41,420 nucleotides of DNA from a bacterium (GTDB lineage Bacteria > Bacillota > Clostridia > Oscillospirales > Acutalibacteraceae), in contig JAHKVW010000118.1 in the NCBI GenBank assembly GCA_020624805.1, forward strand, positions 1 to 41,420. Reading direction: 5' to 3'. The translations under genes and the position numbers were made by a program. Below are positions 15,541-24,060 of this stretch, piece after piece. How positions within the stretch are numbered: position 1 is the stretch's first letter; each line of letters begins with the position of its first letter. The notes beneath the pieces are model-generated. The model worked only from the letters and a program-made list of their open reading frames with translations. It made no database searches and had not been told where the DNA came from.

Positions 15541-17376
15541 TTATGCAGCCGGTGCGGTGGTGGAATCGGTCACAACCGTTGCCGCTGTAGTTTCCGTGGT
15601 GGTTTCAGCGGTAGCTTCCGTCGTTGCGGTCGTTGCTTCGCTTGCCGCTGCCGCGTTGTCGGAATCCGATATAACGCCGCTTTGGTATTTGAGCGTCAGG
15701 ATGCGTTTGACCTTGGCGTCGAGCTGAGCTTCTGTGATCTCGCCGCTGTCGAGCAGACCTTCGATCTCCTGAACATAGCTTTGGATGCTGTTGGGATTGA
15801 GAATCAGATCGATATCCGAAGCGAAAATTCCCTTGACGATCGTGCTGTATTTATACTCTCTGGTAAAGAAATCCGCGGACATATTGCCGGTGACGATGAC
15901 ACCCTGATAATTGAGCTTTTCACGCAGGAGCTGAGGCACGACTTTATCGCTCAGAGTGGCGGGCTTTTCGGTGTCCAGTTTATCTACATACACATGGTTG
16001 ACCATGATCATTCCCGCGCCTGCCTCAATGCCGGAACGGAATAATCCGAATTCGGTGCTGGTGTCAAGATCCTCCGTCGACTTGGTGATGTGCACAAAGC
16101 CGGTGTCGGAGCTGTCTGTATCCTGTTTGCCGGGGAAGTATTTTAACGACGGGATCACGCCGCCCTCGTTACAGCCCTTGACTGCCGAGCTGAGCAGAGT
16201 GCCGGCTTCGGTATCGGTCAGATCCGGATTGTTCTCCTTTGCTTCCGATGCGTCGGCATCCAGTGTGAAGTCGAGGTTGAAGCCGACGTCATGCTTTTGC
16301 TGAGAGGTGGTGTAAGCTTCTTCATACGCGCCGTCGGGGGAGGTATCGTTATCCTTTTCGGTCGGCGCCTGTTGTCCTTCGGGACCTCCCTGAGGACCGC
16401 CGTTTCCGGGACCACCCTGCGGGCCGTTTCCGGGGCCGCCGGGTGTTGCGGTGGAGATGATCGCGTCATCATCAACCGCGATGAACAGCGGGATCTTGGA
16501 ATCATCCTGTGTGCCGGAGACCAGCGCCTTTGCCTGATCTTCACCGGTCAGATTCTGCTGTGTAAAGATCACACCGCCGACCGGATAGTTGCCGAGAGCG
16601 TCTTTGGTGCTGTTGTCAGCCGCTGTCACGGGGGTCTCGGAGTTCATCAGAACCTCCGGGGTGACCATAAAGAGCTGACAAATCTTTTCACGGCGTGACA
16701 TATTCTTCATCGCGTCATTCGCCTTCATCGCGTGAGCGGATTCTGTCGGAGCAACGGTCTCGAGCTCATCCTTTGTAGCCTCCGACCGGGAGGATGAGTC
16801 GGAACCGCCTCCGTTTGACATATTCGGCGTGATCACATAGTGTACCAGCGCGAACGCGGCAATACCGACAGCGATGAACGCCAGAATAAAGAGAATGATC
16901 TTTGTCGGACTGCTCTTTTTCGCATGCGTCGCTTTACCGTCCGGCTCGACATCGGATGATTTGCGCTTGCTCGGGGCAGCGGCGGTTTTGGATTGCCAGC
17001 TGCTCTTTGCCTGTTCAGCTTCGCGATCGGCGGATCGAGAGATTTCATCCGCGGCTTTGGTGTCCTGTCCGACATCATCCGTATCGGGGAGCTTGAAATC
17101 TTCCTCCGAAATGCGTTCAAAACGATCGTCGGCAGCTTTGCCGGAGAGGATATCGTTTTCATCCTCGTTTTTTTCCGCTTTGTCGAGCGCTTCCTTGATC
17201 TCAGCTAATACATCGTCATCCGTCGGCTCGGGAACCTTTTCAGGGGAAACGTTCTCATTTTCGTTCTCATGCAGCTTCTTTTCCAGCGCGTCGCTGAGCT
17301 CGGAAATGGTCTCGTCGGGCGCTTTGACAGGCTCGTTCTCCGCGTCGGGGGAAAGATTCTTTTTATCTTCAGCCAT
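15541..17376 (-). CDS. Membrane-anchored GH3-like protein, probably catalytically inactive
   Basis: The 611-residue product has an acidic cytoplasmic region (residues 1-158), one membrane helix (about 159-181), and an extracytoplasmic domain with the fold landmarks of glycoside hydrolase family 3 (NagZ-like). These are REKICQLFMVTPEVL, YPVGGVIFTQQNLTG, IPLFIAVDDD (from about 297), KYFPGKQDT (from Lys412) and EAGAGMIMVNHVY. In active NagZ enzymes these places read VDQEGGRV, KHFPGHGD and SDDLSM. Here the EGG segment is replaced by a Gly/Pro-rich insert (about 309-332), both His are lost, and the nucleophile region is VTGNMSA (Gly497). It ends in a Thr/Ala-rich tail. A carbohydrate-binding or scaffolding role is possible; function unknown. 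Confidence 0.75.
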   Translation of the reverse strand: MAEDKKNLSPDAENEPVKAPDETISELSDALEKKLHENENENVSPEKVPEPTDDDVLAEIKEALDKAEKNEDENDILSGKAADDRFERISEEDFKLPDTDDVGQDTKAADEISRSADREAEQAKSSWQSKTAAAPSKRKSSDVEPDGKATHAKKSSPTKIILFILAFIAVGIAAFALVHYVITPNMSNGGGSDSSSRSEATKDELETVAPTESAHAMKANDAMKNMSRREKICQLFMVTPEVLMNSETPVTAADNSTKDALGNYPVGGVIFTQQNLTGEDQAKALVSGTQDDSKIPLFIAVDDDAIISTATPGGPGNGPQGGPGNGGPQGGPEGQQAPTEKDNDTSPDGAYEEAYTTSQQKHDVGFNLDFTLDADASEAKENNPDLTDTEAGTLLSSAVKGCNEGGVIPSLKYFPGKQDTDSSDTGFVHITKSTEDLDTSTEFGLFRSGIEAGAGMIMVNHVYVDKLDTEKPATLSDKVVPQLLREKLNYQGVIVTGNMSADFFTREYKYSTIVKGIFASDIDLILNPNSIQSYVQEIEGLLDSGEITEAQLDAKVKRILTLKYQSGVISDSDNAAAASEATTATTEATAETTTETTAATVVTDSTTAPAA

Positions 17377-17427
17377 CTTAAAAACCCTTTCAATGTTATT
17401 TTGGTATTCTGTTTCGTTTACTTTAAC

Positions 17428-17457
17428 ATATTACCATAATATGCCCTTTTGTGTCAA
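17428..17457 (-). promoter_or_regulatory. Promoter of the GH3-like gene
   Basis: On the - strand a perfect -35 TTGACA is followed after 18 bp by TAATAT, with an extended TGG before the -10. It lies about 50 bases upstream of the ATG at 17376. Confidence 0.6.
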
Positions 17458-17516
17458 TTACAGCAATGTAATCTATCAATAGGGTCTACCGTGAGAATCC
17501 CATTCGGCTGAGCCAT

Positions 17517-17551
17517 ACAAAAAGGCCGCCACATTACTGTGACAGCCTTGT
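17517..17551 (-). terminator. Terminator of gdhA
   Basis: On the - strand AAGGCTGTCACA pairs with TGTGGCGGCCTT with small mismatches, followed by TTTTTGT. It lies about 100 bases past the gdhA stop. Confidence 0.75.
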
Positions 17552-17655
17552 GTTCTTGATTAACAGTGAAATCGTCTTTTCCATACGCCGTTGATGATAC
17601 GTCAGAATCGAACTGCGTTATCAATAGGCGGAAAGGGATGCAACGTCACGTTGCC

Positions 17656-18999
17656 TTAGACGATACCCTGCATGAGCATTGCGTTAGCAACACGCTCGAA
17701 GCCTGCGATGTTAGCGCCCGCGATGAGGTCGTCACCCAGGTTGTACTTCTCGCAAGCCGCGACACTCTGCTTGAAGATGTTGACCATGATCGCCTCGAGC
17801 TTCTCAAATACGTCATCCTCAGTGAAGATGGTGTGCTCAGCGTTCTGGCTCATCTCGATGCAGGAGCAAGCTACGCCGCCCGCGTTAGCAGCCTTGGAGG
17901 GACCGACGATAACGCCGTTCTCCTTGAAGTAATCGATCGCCTCGTTGGTGGTGGGCATGTTAGCAGCCTCGCAGAGGAACTTACAGCCGTTAGCGACCAT
18001 TGCTTTCGCCTCGTCGATTTTGATCTCATTCTGAGTAGCGCAGGGGATGTAGAGGTCAGCCTTAACGCCCCAGGGCTTCTCACCGGGGAAGAACTTCGCG
18101 CCCGGGAACTTGTCTGCGTAAGGTGCGCAGATGTTCTTACCGGAGGAACGCAGCTCGAGGAGATAATCGATCTTCTCGCCGGTAACGCCGTCCTCGTCGA
18201 GGATGTAGCCGTCGGGACCGGAGATGGTGATCGCCTTAGCGCCGAGCTGTTCGAGCTTCTTAGCGGTACCCCAAGCAACGTTACCGAAGCCGGAGATAAC
18301 GACCTTCTTGCCCTCGAGGCTCTCGCCGAAGTGCTTGAGCATCTCGCGCGCATAGAAGACAACGCCGTAGCCGGTAGCCTCGTCACGACCCGCAAGACCG
18401 CCGTTCATGGTGCCCTTACCGGTGAGAGTGCCGTCATACAGGTTGCGGATGCGCTTATACTGACCCATCATGAAGCCGACTTCTCTGCCGCCTACGCCGA
18501 TATCGCCTGCGGGAACGTCAGTCTCGGGACCGATGTGACGATAGAGCTCGGTGATGAAGCTCTGGCAGAAACGCATGATCTCCATATCGGACTTGCCGTT
18601 GGGATCAAAGTCGGAACCACCCTTGCCGCCGCCGATCGGCAGACCGGTCAGGCTGTTCTTGAAGATCTGCTCAAAGCCGAGGAACTTGATGATACCGATA
18701 TATACGGACGGATGGAATCTCAGACCGCCCTTGTACGGACCGATAGCGGAGTTGAACTGTACACGGTAACCGATGTTGACCTGTACCTGACCGTTATCGT
18801 CTACCCACGGAACACGGAACTTGATCTGTCTCTCGGGCTCGGTGATGCGCTCGAGCAAAGCCAGCTTGCGATACTTGGCTTCGTCAGCGTCGATAACGGG
18901 ACGAATGGAGTTGAGAACCTCTTCTACGGTCTGAAGGAATTCAGGCTCGGAAGCGTTCTTTTCTTTTACTTTTGCGATGACTTCATCAACATAAGACAT
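17656..18999 (-). CDS. gdhA: Glutamate dehydrogenase, hexameric NAD(P)-dependent
   Basis: Catalyses the reversible reductive amination of 2-oxoglutarate with ammonium; in fermentative clostridia it links nitrogen assimilation and the NAD(P)H pool. The 447-residue length is that of the hexameric family. It carries catalytic and substrate-binding Lys90 (GPYKGGLRFHP), Lys114 and Lys126 in LPIGGGKGGSDFDP. The nucleotide-binding fold follows with GFGNVAWGTAKKLEQLGA near residue 237. NADP preference is suggested by similarity to the GdhA subgroup but is not proven from sequence. The start is ATG after AGGAGG, with a promoter about 80 bases upstream and its own terminator. The neighbouring transhydrogenase-like operon draws on the same cofactor pools. 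Confidence 0.96.
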   Translation of the reverse strand: MSYVDEVIAKVKEKNASEPEFLQTVEEVLNSIRPVIDADEAKYRKLALLERITEPERQIKFRVPWVDDNGQVQVNIGYRVQFNSAIGPYKGGLRFHPSVYIGIIKFLGFEQIFKNSLTGLPIGGGKGGSDFDPNGKSDMEIMRFCQSFITELYRHIGPETDVPAGDIGVGGREVGFMMGQYKRIRNLYDGTLTGKGTMNGGLAGRDEATGYGVVFYAREMLKHFGESLEGKKVVISGFGNVAWGTAKKLEQLGAKAITISGPDGYILDEDGVTGEKIDYLLELRSSGKNICAPYADKFPGAKFFPGEKPWGVKADLYIPCATQNEIKIDEAKAMVANGCKFLCEAANMPTTNEAIDYFKENGVIVGPSKAANAGGVACSCIEMSQNAEHTIFTEDDVFEKLEAIMVNIFKQSVAACEKYNLGDDLIAGANIAGFERVANAMLMQGIV

Positions 19000-19079
19000 A
19001 AAATATACCTCCTAATTTTGTGCCTTTTATTTAGTTGTATTCCCTCGGGATATCCCAAAAGAAAAATTGCACATTTAAT

Positions 19080-19108
19080 ATTATATTACAAGCGGAGGAT
19101 TTTTGCAA
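19080..19108 (-). promoter_or_regulatory. gdhA promoter
   Basis: On the - strand TTGCAA, 17 bp, perfect TATAAT. The leader of about 75 bases before the ATG shows no obvious riboswitch fold. Confidence 0.7.
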
Positions 19109-19318
19109 GATTTTTTCGTCAAAAATCATACAAAAGAGCAATTTCGTCACTTTATACAGAATGGGACGGCGTGATTTGCAGTGATATAGGTCAGAGATTG
19201 CAAATATTTTAATGCGTTAATGCCGTGAAAGAAATATAAAGAATATGCAGGAGAAGATTCTTATATGCTCCTTTTTGGAAAAGGTGCTCCCGTTGAGGAA
19301 AAGTCCGCAAGCGGACAA
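19109..19318. other. Intergenic stretch between gdhA promoter and the next terminator
   Basis: No gene or family repeat is recognised. It contains a small hairpin GTCCGCttGCGGAC followed on the - strand by TTTTCC (about 19303-19318). This may act as a back-up terminator for the transhydrogenase-like operon. Confidence 0.4.
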
Positions 19319-19350
19319 GAAAAGAGCCGCCGCGTGATGCGACAGCTCTT
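19319..19350 (-). terminator. Terminator of the NuoEF/NfnB-like operon
   Basis: On the - strand AAGAGCtGtCGC pairs with GCGgCgGCTCTT over a short loop, followed by TTCTTG. It starts just past the stop codon of the last operon gene. Confidence 0.65.
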
Positions 19351-19367
19351 GGATGGTATTTGTATTA

Positions 19368-21569
19368 TTACTTCACTTTTTTGAGGAGCTCCTCGCGGCT
19401 GAGTCCCGCGTTGCGGGAGACCTCGTCATTCGGGATGACGCGCAGTATCTTGCCGTTGTAGCGGGATACTATGACGGACGCGCGCGTCCCGTTGATGTCG
19501 ATGGTTTCCTCTGTGTACTCTTCGTTGAGGGGTACTTGCTTTTTGAGGTTGGCTTTCTCGGTCAGCGCGCCGGTCGGACAGAGCTGTACGCACAGTCCGC
19601 AGTTGTTGCACTTGGTCTGATCGAGCGGTAACGCGAAGGCGGGGGAGGGTTCGGTGGTGAAGCCTCTGCCCATCAAGCCGAGTGCGTGGATGTCCATGAC
19701 TTCGCGGCAGGAACGCACACATAAACCGCACAAAATACATTTTGCGGTGTTGCGTTCGATGAAGGCGTTTGCGTCACGCGTGTACTGCTGCGGCATCTCG
19801 CCTTGGAAACGGCTCGGGTCGATGTCATATCTTTGTGCCACGTTGAGCAGTTTGCACTTGTAATACTCGCGGCAACCGCATTCGAGGCAGCGGCTTGCTT
19901 CAGCCTGCGCTTCTTCTTCGGTGAAGCCTAAGCTGACTTCATCGAAGTTTTTGTTGCGGACATTGGGATCAAGAACTTTCGGATTCAGGCGCGGTGCTAT
20001 TTCACGATCCGAATAATTGATCGTCGCTTCATCACGTTTGCTAATGTACGGAACACGCATGTCCATTTTCTGATTATTCAGATAAGCATCAACGGCTTTC
20101 GCGCAGCGGTCAGCCTCGCCGATCGCCTCGATCGCGATGCTTGCGCCGCGGTTGGTCGCGTCACCGATTGCAAAAACGCCGTCCATGTTGGTGGTGAAGA
20201 AATCGGGGTCAGCCTCAATATTGCCGCGATCGTTCAGCTGTAATTCGCTGACGTCGCCCTGCACGAGCTTCTGACCGATGGCGAGGATCACACTGTCGAG
20301 CGGGATCTCCTCGGTCTTTCCCTCGACGGGAACAGGTCTGCGCCTGCCCGACGCGTCGGGTTCGCCGAGCTCCATGATCTGCAAGGTCACCGATTTGAGC
20401 TTGCCGTTCTCGCCGTTGAAGGAGATCGGGTTGGTCAGGAACTTGTAGATCACGCCCTCTTCTTCCGCTTCGTCGATCTCCAAAGCGTCGGCGGGCATTT
20501 CGGCGCGTGTGCGTCTGTATATTACATATACTTCCTTTGCACCGAGCCTTACCGCCGTTCTGCAAGCGTCCATCGCGGTGTTGCCGCCGCCGCAAATAGC
20601 GACGCGTGCACCTATTTCCGGAGCATTGCCCTGTATAACCGCACGGAGGAAGTCGATACCGCCGTATACGCCCTCTAAATCTTCGCCGGGAGTACGCATG
20701 GAGCTTGACTGCCACGCGCCGACCGCGACGATCACCGCGTCATTTTCGGCTTTGAGGGATTCGATCGTAAAGTCCTTGCCGAGCTTTACATTATTGACGA
20801 GCTTCACACCCGATTTTTCTATAATAGAAATTTCCTTGTCCAGTACTTCCTTGGGCAGTCGGTACTGCGGGATGCCGTATCTCAGCATACCGCCCATCTT
20901 ATCCATCATGTCGTAGACGGTCACACTGTGACCCATGATGTTGAGGTAATAAGCCGCTGTCAATCCGGCGGGACCGCCGCCAATGATTGCGACCTTTTTA
21001 CCTGTGCGTACCATCACATCGGGTAAATAACTGTCTTTATTGAGATCAATATCCGCCGCGAACGCTTTGAGCTGGGCGATATTGATGGGCTCTTCCACGT
21101 TCTTGCGGCGGCATGCTTTCTCGCACGGATGCGGGCACACTCTGCCGATGGACGCGGGGAGCGGAATCTTGTTTTTAATAAGTTTAATTGCACTGTCATA
21201 TTCGCCGTTGGCGATCAGACCGACATAGCCCTGACAGTCGGTTCTCGCGGGGCAGTTGAGCTGACACGGCGCGACACAGTCGCCGTCATGCGCACTCATG
21301 AGCAGTTCCATCGCAATCTTGCGAGATTGCACTACTCTGTCGCTTTCTGTGTTGATCACCATGCCCTCGCTGACTTTCGCGGAGCAGGATCGCAGGAGCT
21401 TCGGAATACCCTCTGCCTCCACCACGCACAGTCCGCACGCGCCGTAGATCTCCACGGCTTTGTCATAGCAAAGGGTGGGGATGTCAATACCGTTCGCCCT
21501 TGCGGCTTCGAGTATCGTTGCGCCCTCGGGGGCTTGAATTGCTTTTCCGTTGATGGTTAAATTGATCAT
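19368..21569 (-). CDS. 2Fe-2S / NfnB-GltD-like FAD-NADPH / 4Fe-4S fusion subunit of a bifurcating oxidoreductase
   Basis: The 733-residue subunit combines three modules. First is a plant-type [2Fe-2S] domain (Cys34, 45, 48, 62) with a NuoG-like His94/Cys98 region. Second is an NfnB/GltD-type flavoprotein with Fe-S ligands (CPHPC, 145-149, and Cys153), the FAD loop GGGPAG (197-202) and the NADPH loop GGGNTAMDA (327 on) with a following YRR. Third is a C-terminal Cys-rich stretch plus two [4Fe-4S] ferredoxin motifs (CILCGLC and CNNCGLC). There is no [FeFe]-hydrogenase H-cluster domain. Next to NuoF- and NuoE-like genes this matches the Stn (Sporomusa-type Nfn)/Bfu class coupling NADPH, NADH and ferredoxin. 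The substrate set is inferred. It starts 13 bases after the NuoF-like stop. Confidence 0.85.
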   Translation of the reverse strand: MINLTINGKAIQAPEGATILEAARANGIDIPTLCYDKAVEIYGACGLCVVEAEGIPKLLRSCSAKVSEGMVINTESDRVVQSRKIAMELLMSAHDGDCVAPCQLNCPARTDCQGYVGLIANGEYDSAIKLIKNKIPLPASIGRVCPHPCEKACRRKNVEEPINIAQLKAFAADIDLNKDSYLPDVMVRTGKKVAIIGGGPAGLTAAYYLNIMGHSVTVYDMMDKMGGMLRYGIPQYRLPKEVLDKEISIIEKSGVKLVNNVKLGKDFTIESLKAENDAVIVAVGAWQSSSMRTPGEDLEGVYGGIDFLRAVIQGNAPEIGARVAICGGGNTAMDACRTAVRLGAKEVYVIYRRTRAEMPADALEIDEAEEEGVIYKFLTNPISFNGENGKLKSVTLQIMELGEPDASGRRRPVPVEGKTEEIPLDSVILAIGQKLVQGDVSELQLNDRGNIEADPDFFTTNMDGVFAIGDATNRGASIAIEAIGEADRCAKAVDAYLNNQKMDMRVPYISKRDEATINYSDREIAPRLNPKVLDPNVRNKNFDEVSLGFTEEEAQAEASRCLECGCREYYKCKLLNVAQRYDIDPSRFQGEMPQQYTRDANAFIERNTAKCILCGLCVRSCREVMDIHALGLMGRGFTTEPSPAFALPLDQTKCNNCGLCVQLCPTGALTEKANLKKQVPLNEEYTEETIDINGTRASVIVSRYNGKILRVIPNDEVSRNAGLSREELLKKVK

Positions 21570-21582
21570 TCTTACCCCTCCT

Positions 21583-23316
21583 TTACGCTTTTACTACCGC
21601 GTCAAAGCGGCATACGCTGTAGCACTTGCCGCACTTGATGCACTTGTTTGTGTTGATGACATGAGGCTGTTTTACGCTTCCTGTGATTGCTTCAACAGGG
21701 CAATTTCTCGCGCATAAGGTACAGCCCTTGCACTTCTCAGCATTGATGCTGTATTCGATCAGATCGGAGCACTCGCCCGCGGGACATTTTTTGTCCTTGA
21801 TATGAGCTTCATACTCGTCACGGAAATATTTGATGGTAGTGAGAACGGGGTTCGGCGCCGTCTGACCGAGACCGCAGAGCGCGCCGTCCTTGATGGCGTA
21901 GCACAGTTCTTCAAGCAGTTCGATGTCGCCCTCTTTGCCCTCGCCCTTGGTGATGCGTTCGAGCATCTCGAGCATCCTCTTGGTGCCGATACGGCAGTGC
22001 ACGCATTTGCCGCAGCTCTCTTTCGCGGTGAAGTCGAGGAAGAACTTCGCCATGCCGACCATGCAGGTGCTTTCATCCATGACGACCATACCGCCCGATC
22101 CCATGATCGCGCCGGTAGCGCCTAAGGCTTTGTAGTCGATGACGGTGTCGATGAGCGAAGCCGGGATACAACCGCCTGAGGGACCACCCATCTGGACAGC
22201 CTTGAACGGCTTGTCGGACTTCATACCGCCGCCGATGTCAAAGATGACGTCACGGAGCGTCTTGCCCATCGGGATCTCGACCAGTCCGCTTCTCTTGACC
22301 TTACCGGTAACGGCAAAGACCTTGGTGCCTTTGGAACCTTCGGTGCCCATCGCAGCGAATGCCTCGCCGCCGTTGTTGATGATCCACGCGACGTTGGCGA
22401 AGGTCTCTACATTATTAATGTTAGAGGGCTTTCTCCAAAAGCCGCTCTGAGCGGGGAACGGAGGCTTCAAGCGCGGCATACCGCGATGACCCTCTAAGGA
22501 TTCGATCAATGCGGTCTCTTCACCGCAGACGAACGCGCCCGCGCCCGCCTTGATCATGAAGTCGCAGGAGAAATCAGTACCAAAGATGTTGTTTCCGATG
22601 ATGCCCTTTTCTCTTGCCTGTTCCAAGGCGTTCTTTAAACGCTTGATGGCGAGCGGATACTCCGCGCGAACATAGACGACCGCGTGCTTTGCGCCGATGG
22701 CGTACGCGCCGATCAGCATACCCTCGATCAGGTTGTGCGGATCGCTCTCGATAACCGCGCGATCCATGAACGCGCCGGGGTCGCCCTCATCGGCGTTGCA
22801 GATCAGGTACTTTTCCTCGCCCTCGCTCTGGCGGGCGGCGTTCCATTTGAACCATGTCGGGAAGCCCGCGCCGCCGCGACCGGCGAGACCCGAGGTCTTG
22901 ATGATCTCGATGACTTCCTCGGGAGTTTTTTCCGTAAGGCAGCTTTTCAGCGCGGTGTAGCCGTCTTTTTCGATATATTCTTCGATCTTTTCGGGGTTGA
23001 TGATACCGCAGTTTCTGAGCGCGATTCTGGTCTGTTTGTTGACAAACTCGCTGTCCTCGTCCGTAACTACCAAATTCTCGATCTTGCTTCTGTCGCCCGT
23101 GTTGATATATTCCGCGATCGCGGGAGCGTCGCTCTCGGAAACCTTGACCAATCTTGTCAATCTGTCCTCGTCATAGATATCCACGATCGGCTCAAGGTAG
23201 CACATACCGATACAACCGGCAATGCTTGCATTGATGTTTTCTTTTAATAAAGCTTGGCGAACCTTTTCCGCACCCGCCGCGATACCGCAGGAGCCCTGTC
23301 CGATGACGATCCTCAT
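21583..23316 (-). CDS. NuoF/HydB-like NADH-binding flavoprotein subunit
   Basis: The 577-residue protein has an N-terminal thioredoxin-like [2Fe-2S] domain (Cys10 in GSCGIAAGA; Cys35 and Cys39 in GCIGMC), a NuoF core and a C-terminal 2[4Fe-4S] ferredoxin domain. The core shows GRGGAGFPTWFKW, NADEGDPGAFMDR, the FMN/NADH loop GAGAFVCGEETALIESLEG and the cluster motif ESCGKCVHCRIGT. The C-terminal ferredoxin motifs are CKGCTLC and CIKCGKC. This order is that of HydB of bifurcating hydrogenases, not of Complex I NuoF, which lacks the terminal domains. In HydB-type enzymes this subunit holds the bifurcating FMN. Its start overlaps the NuoE-like stop by four bases (ATGA), so the genes are translationally coupled. 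Confidence 0.92.
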   Translation of the reverse strand: MRIVIGQGSCGIAAGAEKVRQALLKENINASIAGCIGMCYLEPIVDIYDEDRLTRLVKVSESDAPAIAEYINTGDRSKIENLVVTDEDSEFVNKQTRIALRNCGIINPEKIEEYIEKDGYTALKSCLTEKTPEEVIEIIKTSGLAGRGGAGFPTWFKWNAARQSEGEEKYLICNADEGDPGAFMDRAVIESDPHNLIEGMLIGAYAIGAKHAVVYVRAEYPLAIKRLKNALEQAREKGIIGNNIFGTDFSCDFMIKAGAGAFVCGEETALIESLEGHRGMPRLKPPFPAQSGFWRKPSNINNVETFANVAWIINNGGEAFAAMGTEGSKGTKVFAVTGKVKRSGLVEIPMGKTLRDVIFDIGGGMKSDKPFKAVQMGGPSGGCIPASLIDTVIDYKALGATGAIMGSGGMVVMDESTCMVGMAKFFLDFTAKESCGKCVHCRIGTKRMLEMLERITKGEGKEGDIELLEELCYAIKDGALCGLGQTAPNPVLTTIKYFRDEYEAHIKDKKCPAGECSDLIEYSINAEKCKGCTLCARNCPVEAITGSVKQPHVINTNKCIKCGKCYSVCRFDAVVKA

Positions 23317-23792
23317 ACTGCCGCCTCCCTTAACTCTTTCAAAATCTTCTTGGTTTTATCCGGGGTCAGCGAGCCGTAGGTGTCCTCATTCACCATCATC
23401 ACGGGGGAGAGGGAACAGCAACCCAGACACGCCACACATTTGAGTGAGAAAAGTCCGTCCTCGGTGGTCTGACCGTCGTCGATGCCCAGCTCGTCCTTGA
23501 TGGTCTGTAAGATCAGTTCACTGCCGTTGACATGGCACGCCGTACCCTGACACAGCATGATCAGGTACTTGCCGACAGGCTCAAAGCGGAACTGGGTGTA
23601 GAAGGTGCCGACTCCCATGATCTCACTCGTCGCAATGCCCGTTCTCTCAGAGATCAGCTCGATCGCTACCTTCGGCAGATAGCCGTAGATATCCTGCGTG
23701 TGCTGTAAAATCGTGATCAGACTGCCCTTGACCGCGGCGTATTCATCGAGCACGCCGTCAAGCAGCTTCAGATCAATCGTGTTCTTATCCAT
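23313..23792 (-). CDS. NuoE/HydC-like thioredoxin-fold [2Fe-2S] subunit
   Basis: The 159-residue protein is the small [2Fe-2S] partner of NuoF/HydB-type flavoproteins. The N-terminal helical part contains YGYLPKVAIELISERTGI, and the cluster ligands are in CQGTACHVNG and CVACLGCCSLSPVMMVN. The length is normal for the family. It is the first gene of the operon, starting at ATG after GGAGG, and overlaps the next gene by four bases. A promoter lies 25-55 bases upstream, divergent from the ssnA promoter. Confidence 0.93.
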   Translation of the reverse strand: MDKNTIDLKLLDGVLDEYAAVKGSLITILQHTQDIYGYLPKVAIELISERTGIATSEIMGVGTFYTQFRFEPVGKYLIMLCQGTACHVNGSELILQTIKDELGIDDGQTTEDGLFSLKCVACLGCCSLSPVMMVNEDTYGSLTPDKTKKILKELREAAV

Positions 23793-23815
23793 GGATGACC
23801 TCCATATTAATCAAT

Positions 23816-23844
23816 TATATACCTCTTTATTCTACCGCATTCAA
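23816..23844 (-). promoter_or_regulatory. Promoter of the NuoEF/NfnB-like operon
   Basis: On the - strand TTGAAT is followed after 17 bp by TATATA; an overlapping TATAAT (23814-23819) gives a 19-bp spacer. It faces away from the ssnA promoter, so the 268-bp intergenic region is a divergent control region. Confidence 0.6.
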
Positions 23845-23956
23845 GGGTGGATTGCAATAGATATCGCAAAATAGGGGACAGAAAATGCCGAAAGTCAAAG
23901 CTTTTAGATTTTTGTACAAAAGCCTCAAAAAACATGAACATTTTTATCGATAACTA

Positions 23957-23985
23957 TTGCAAATGCCCTATCTCCGTGATAGAAT
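23957..23985 (+). promoter_or_regulatory. Promoter of the ssnA-ygfK-hyuA cluster
   Basis: TTGCAA (23957-23962), a 17-bp spacer and TAGAAT (23980-23985) with an extended TGn upstream of the -10. The leader to the ssnA ATG is about 68 bases and ends in a strong AGGAGGG (24048-24054). Confidence 0.65.
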
Positions 23986-24060
23986 ATAAATGGAATAACA
24001 TACCTTTTTATTGTTGCTTTTTGAACACGAAAAGGTTGATGCAGAACAGGAGGGATTTCT

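Noticed and set aside
17566-19212. 548-codon open frame on the + strand across gdhA
   Set aside because: It is the antisense shadow of gdhA, whose - strand product is a textbook glutamate dehydrogenase with promoter, ribosome binding site and terminator. The antisense product has no recognisable motif or start signal.
19368-21569. HydA-type [FeFe]-hydrogenase
   Set aside because: The N-terminal 2Fe-2S domain is HydA-like, but no H-cluster domain motifs exist. The body is an FAD/NADPH module with GGGPAG and GGGNTAMDA loops.
21583-23792. Part of respiratory Complex I (nuoE/nuoF)
   Set aside because: No nuoG or membrane subunits follow. The NuoF-like protein has HydB-type terminal Fe-S domains and the third gene is an NfnB-like fusion.
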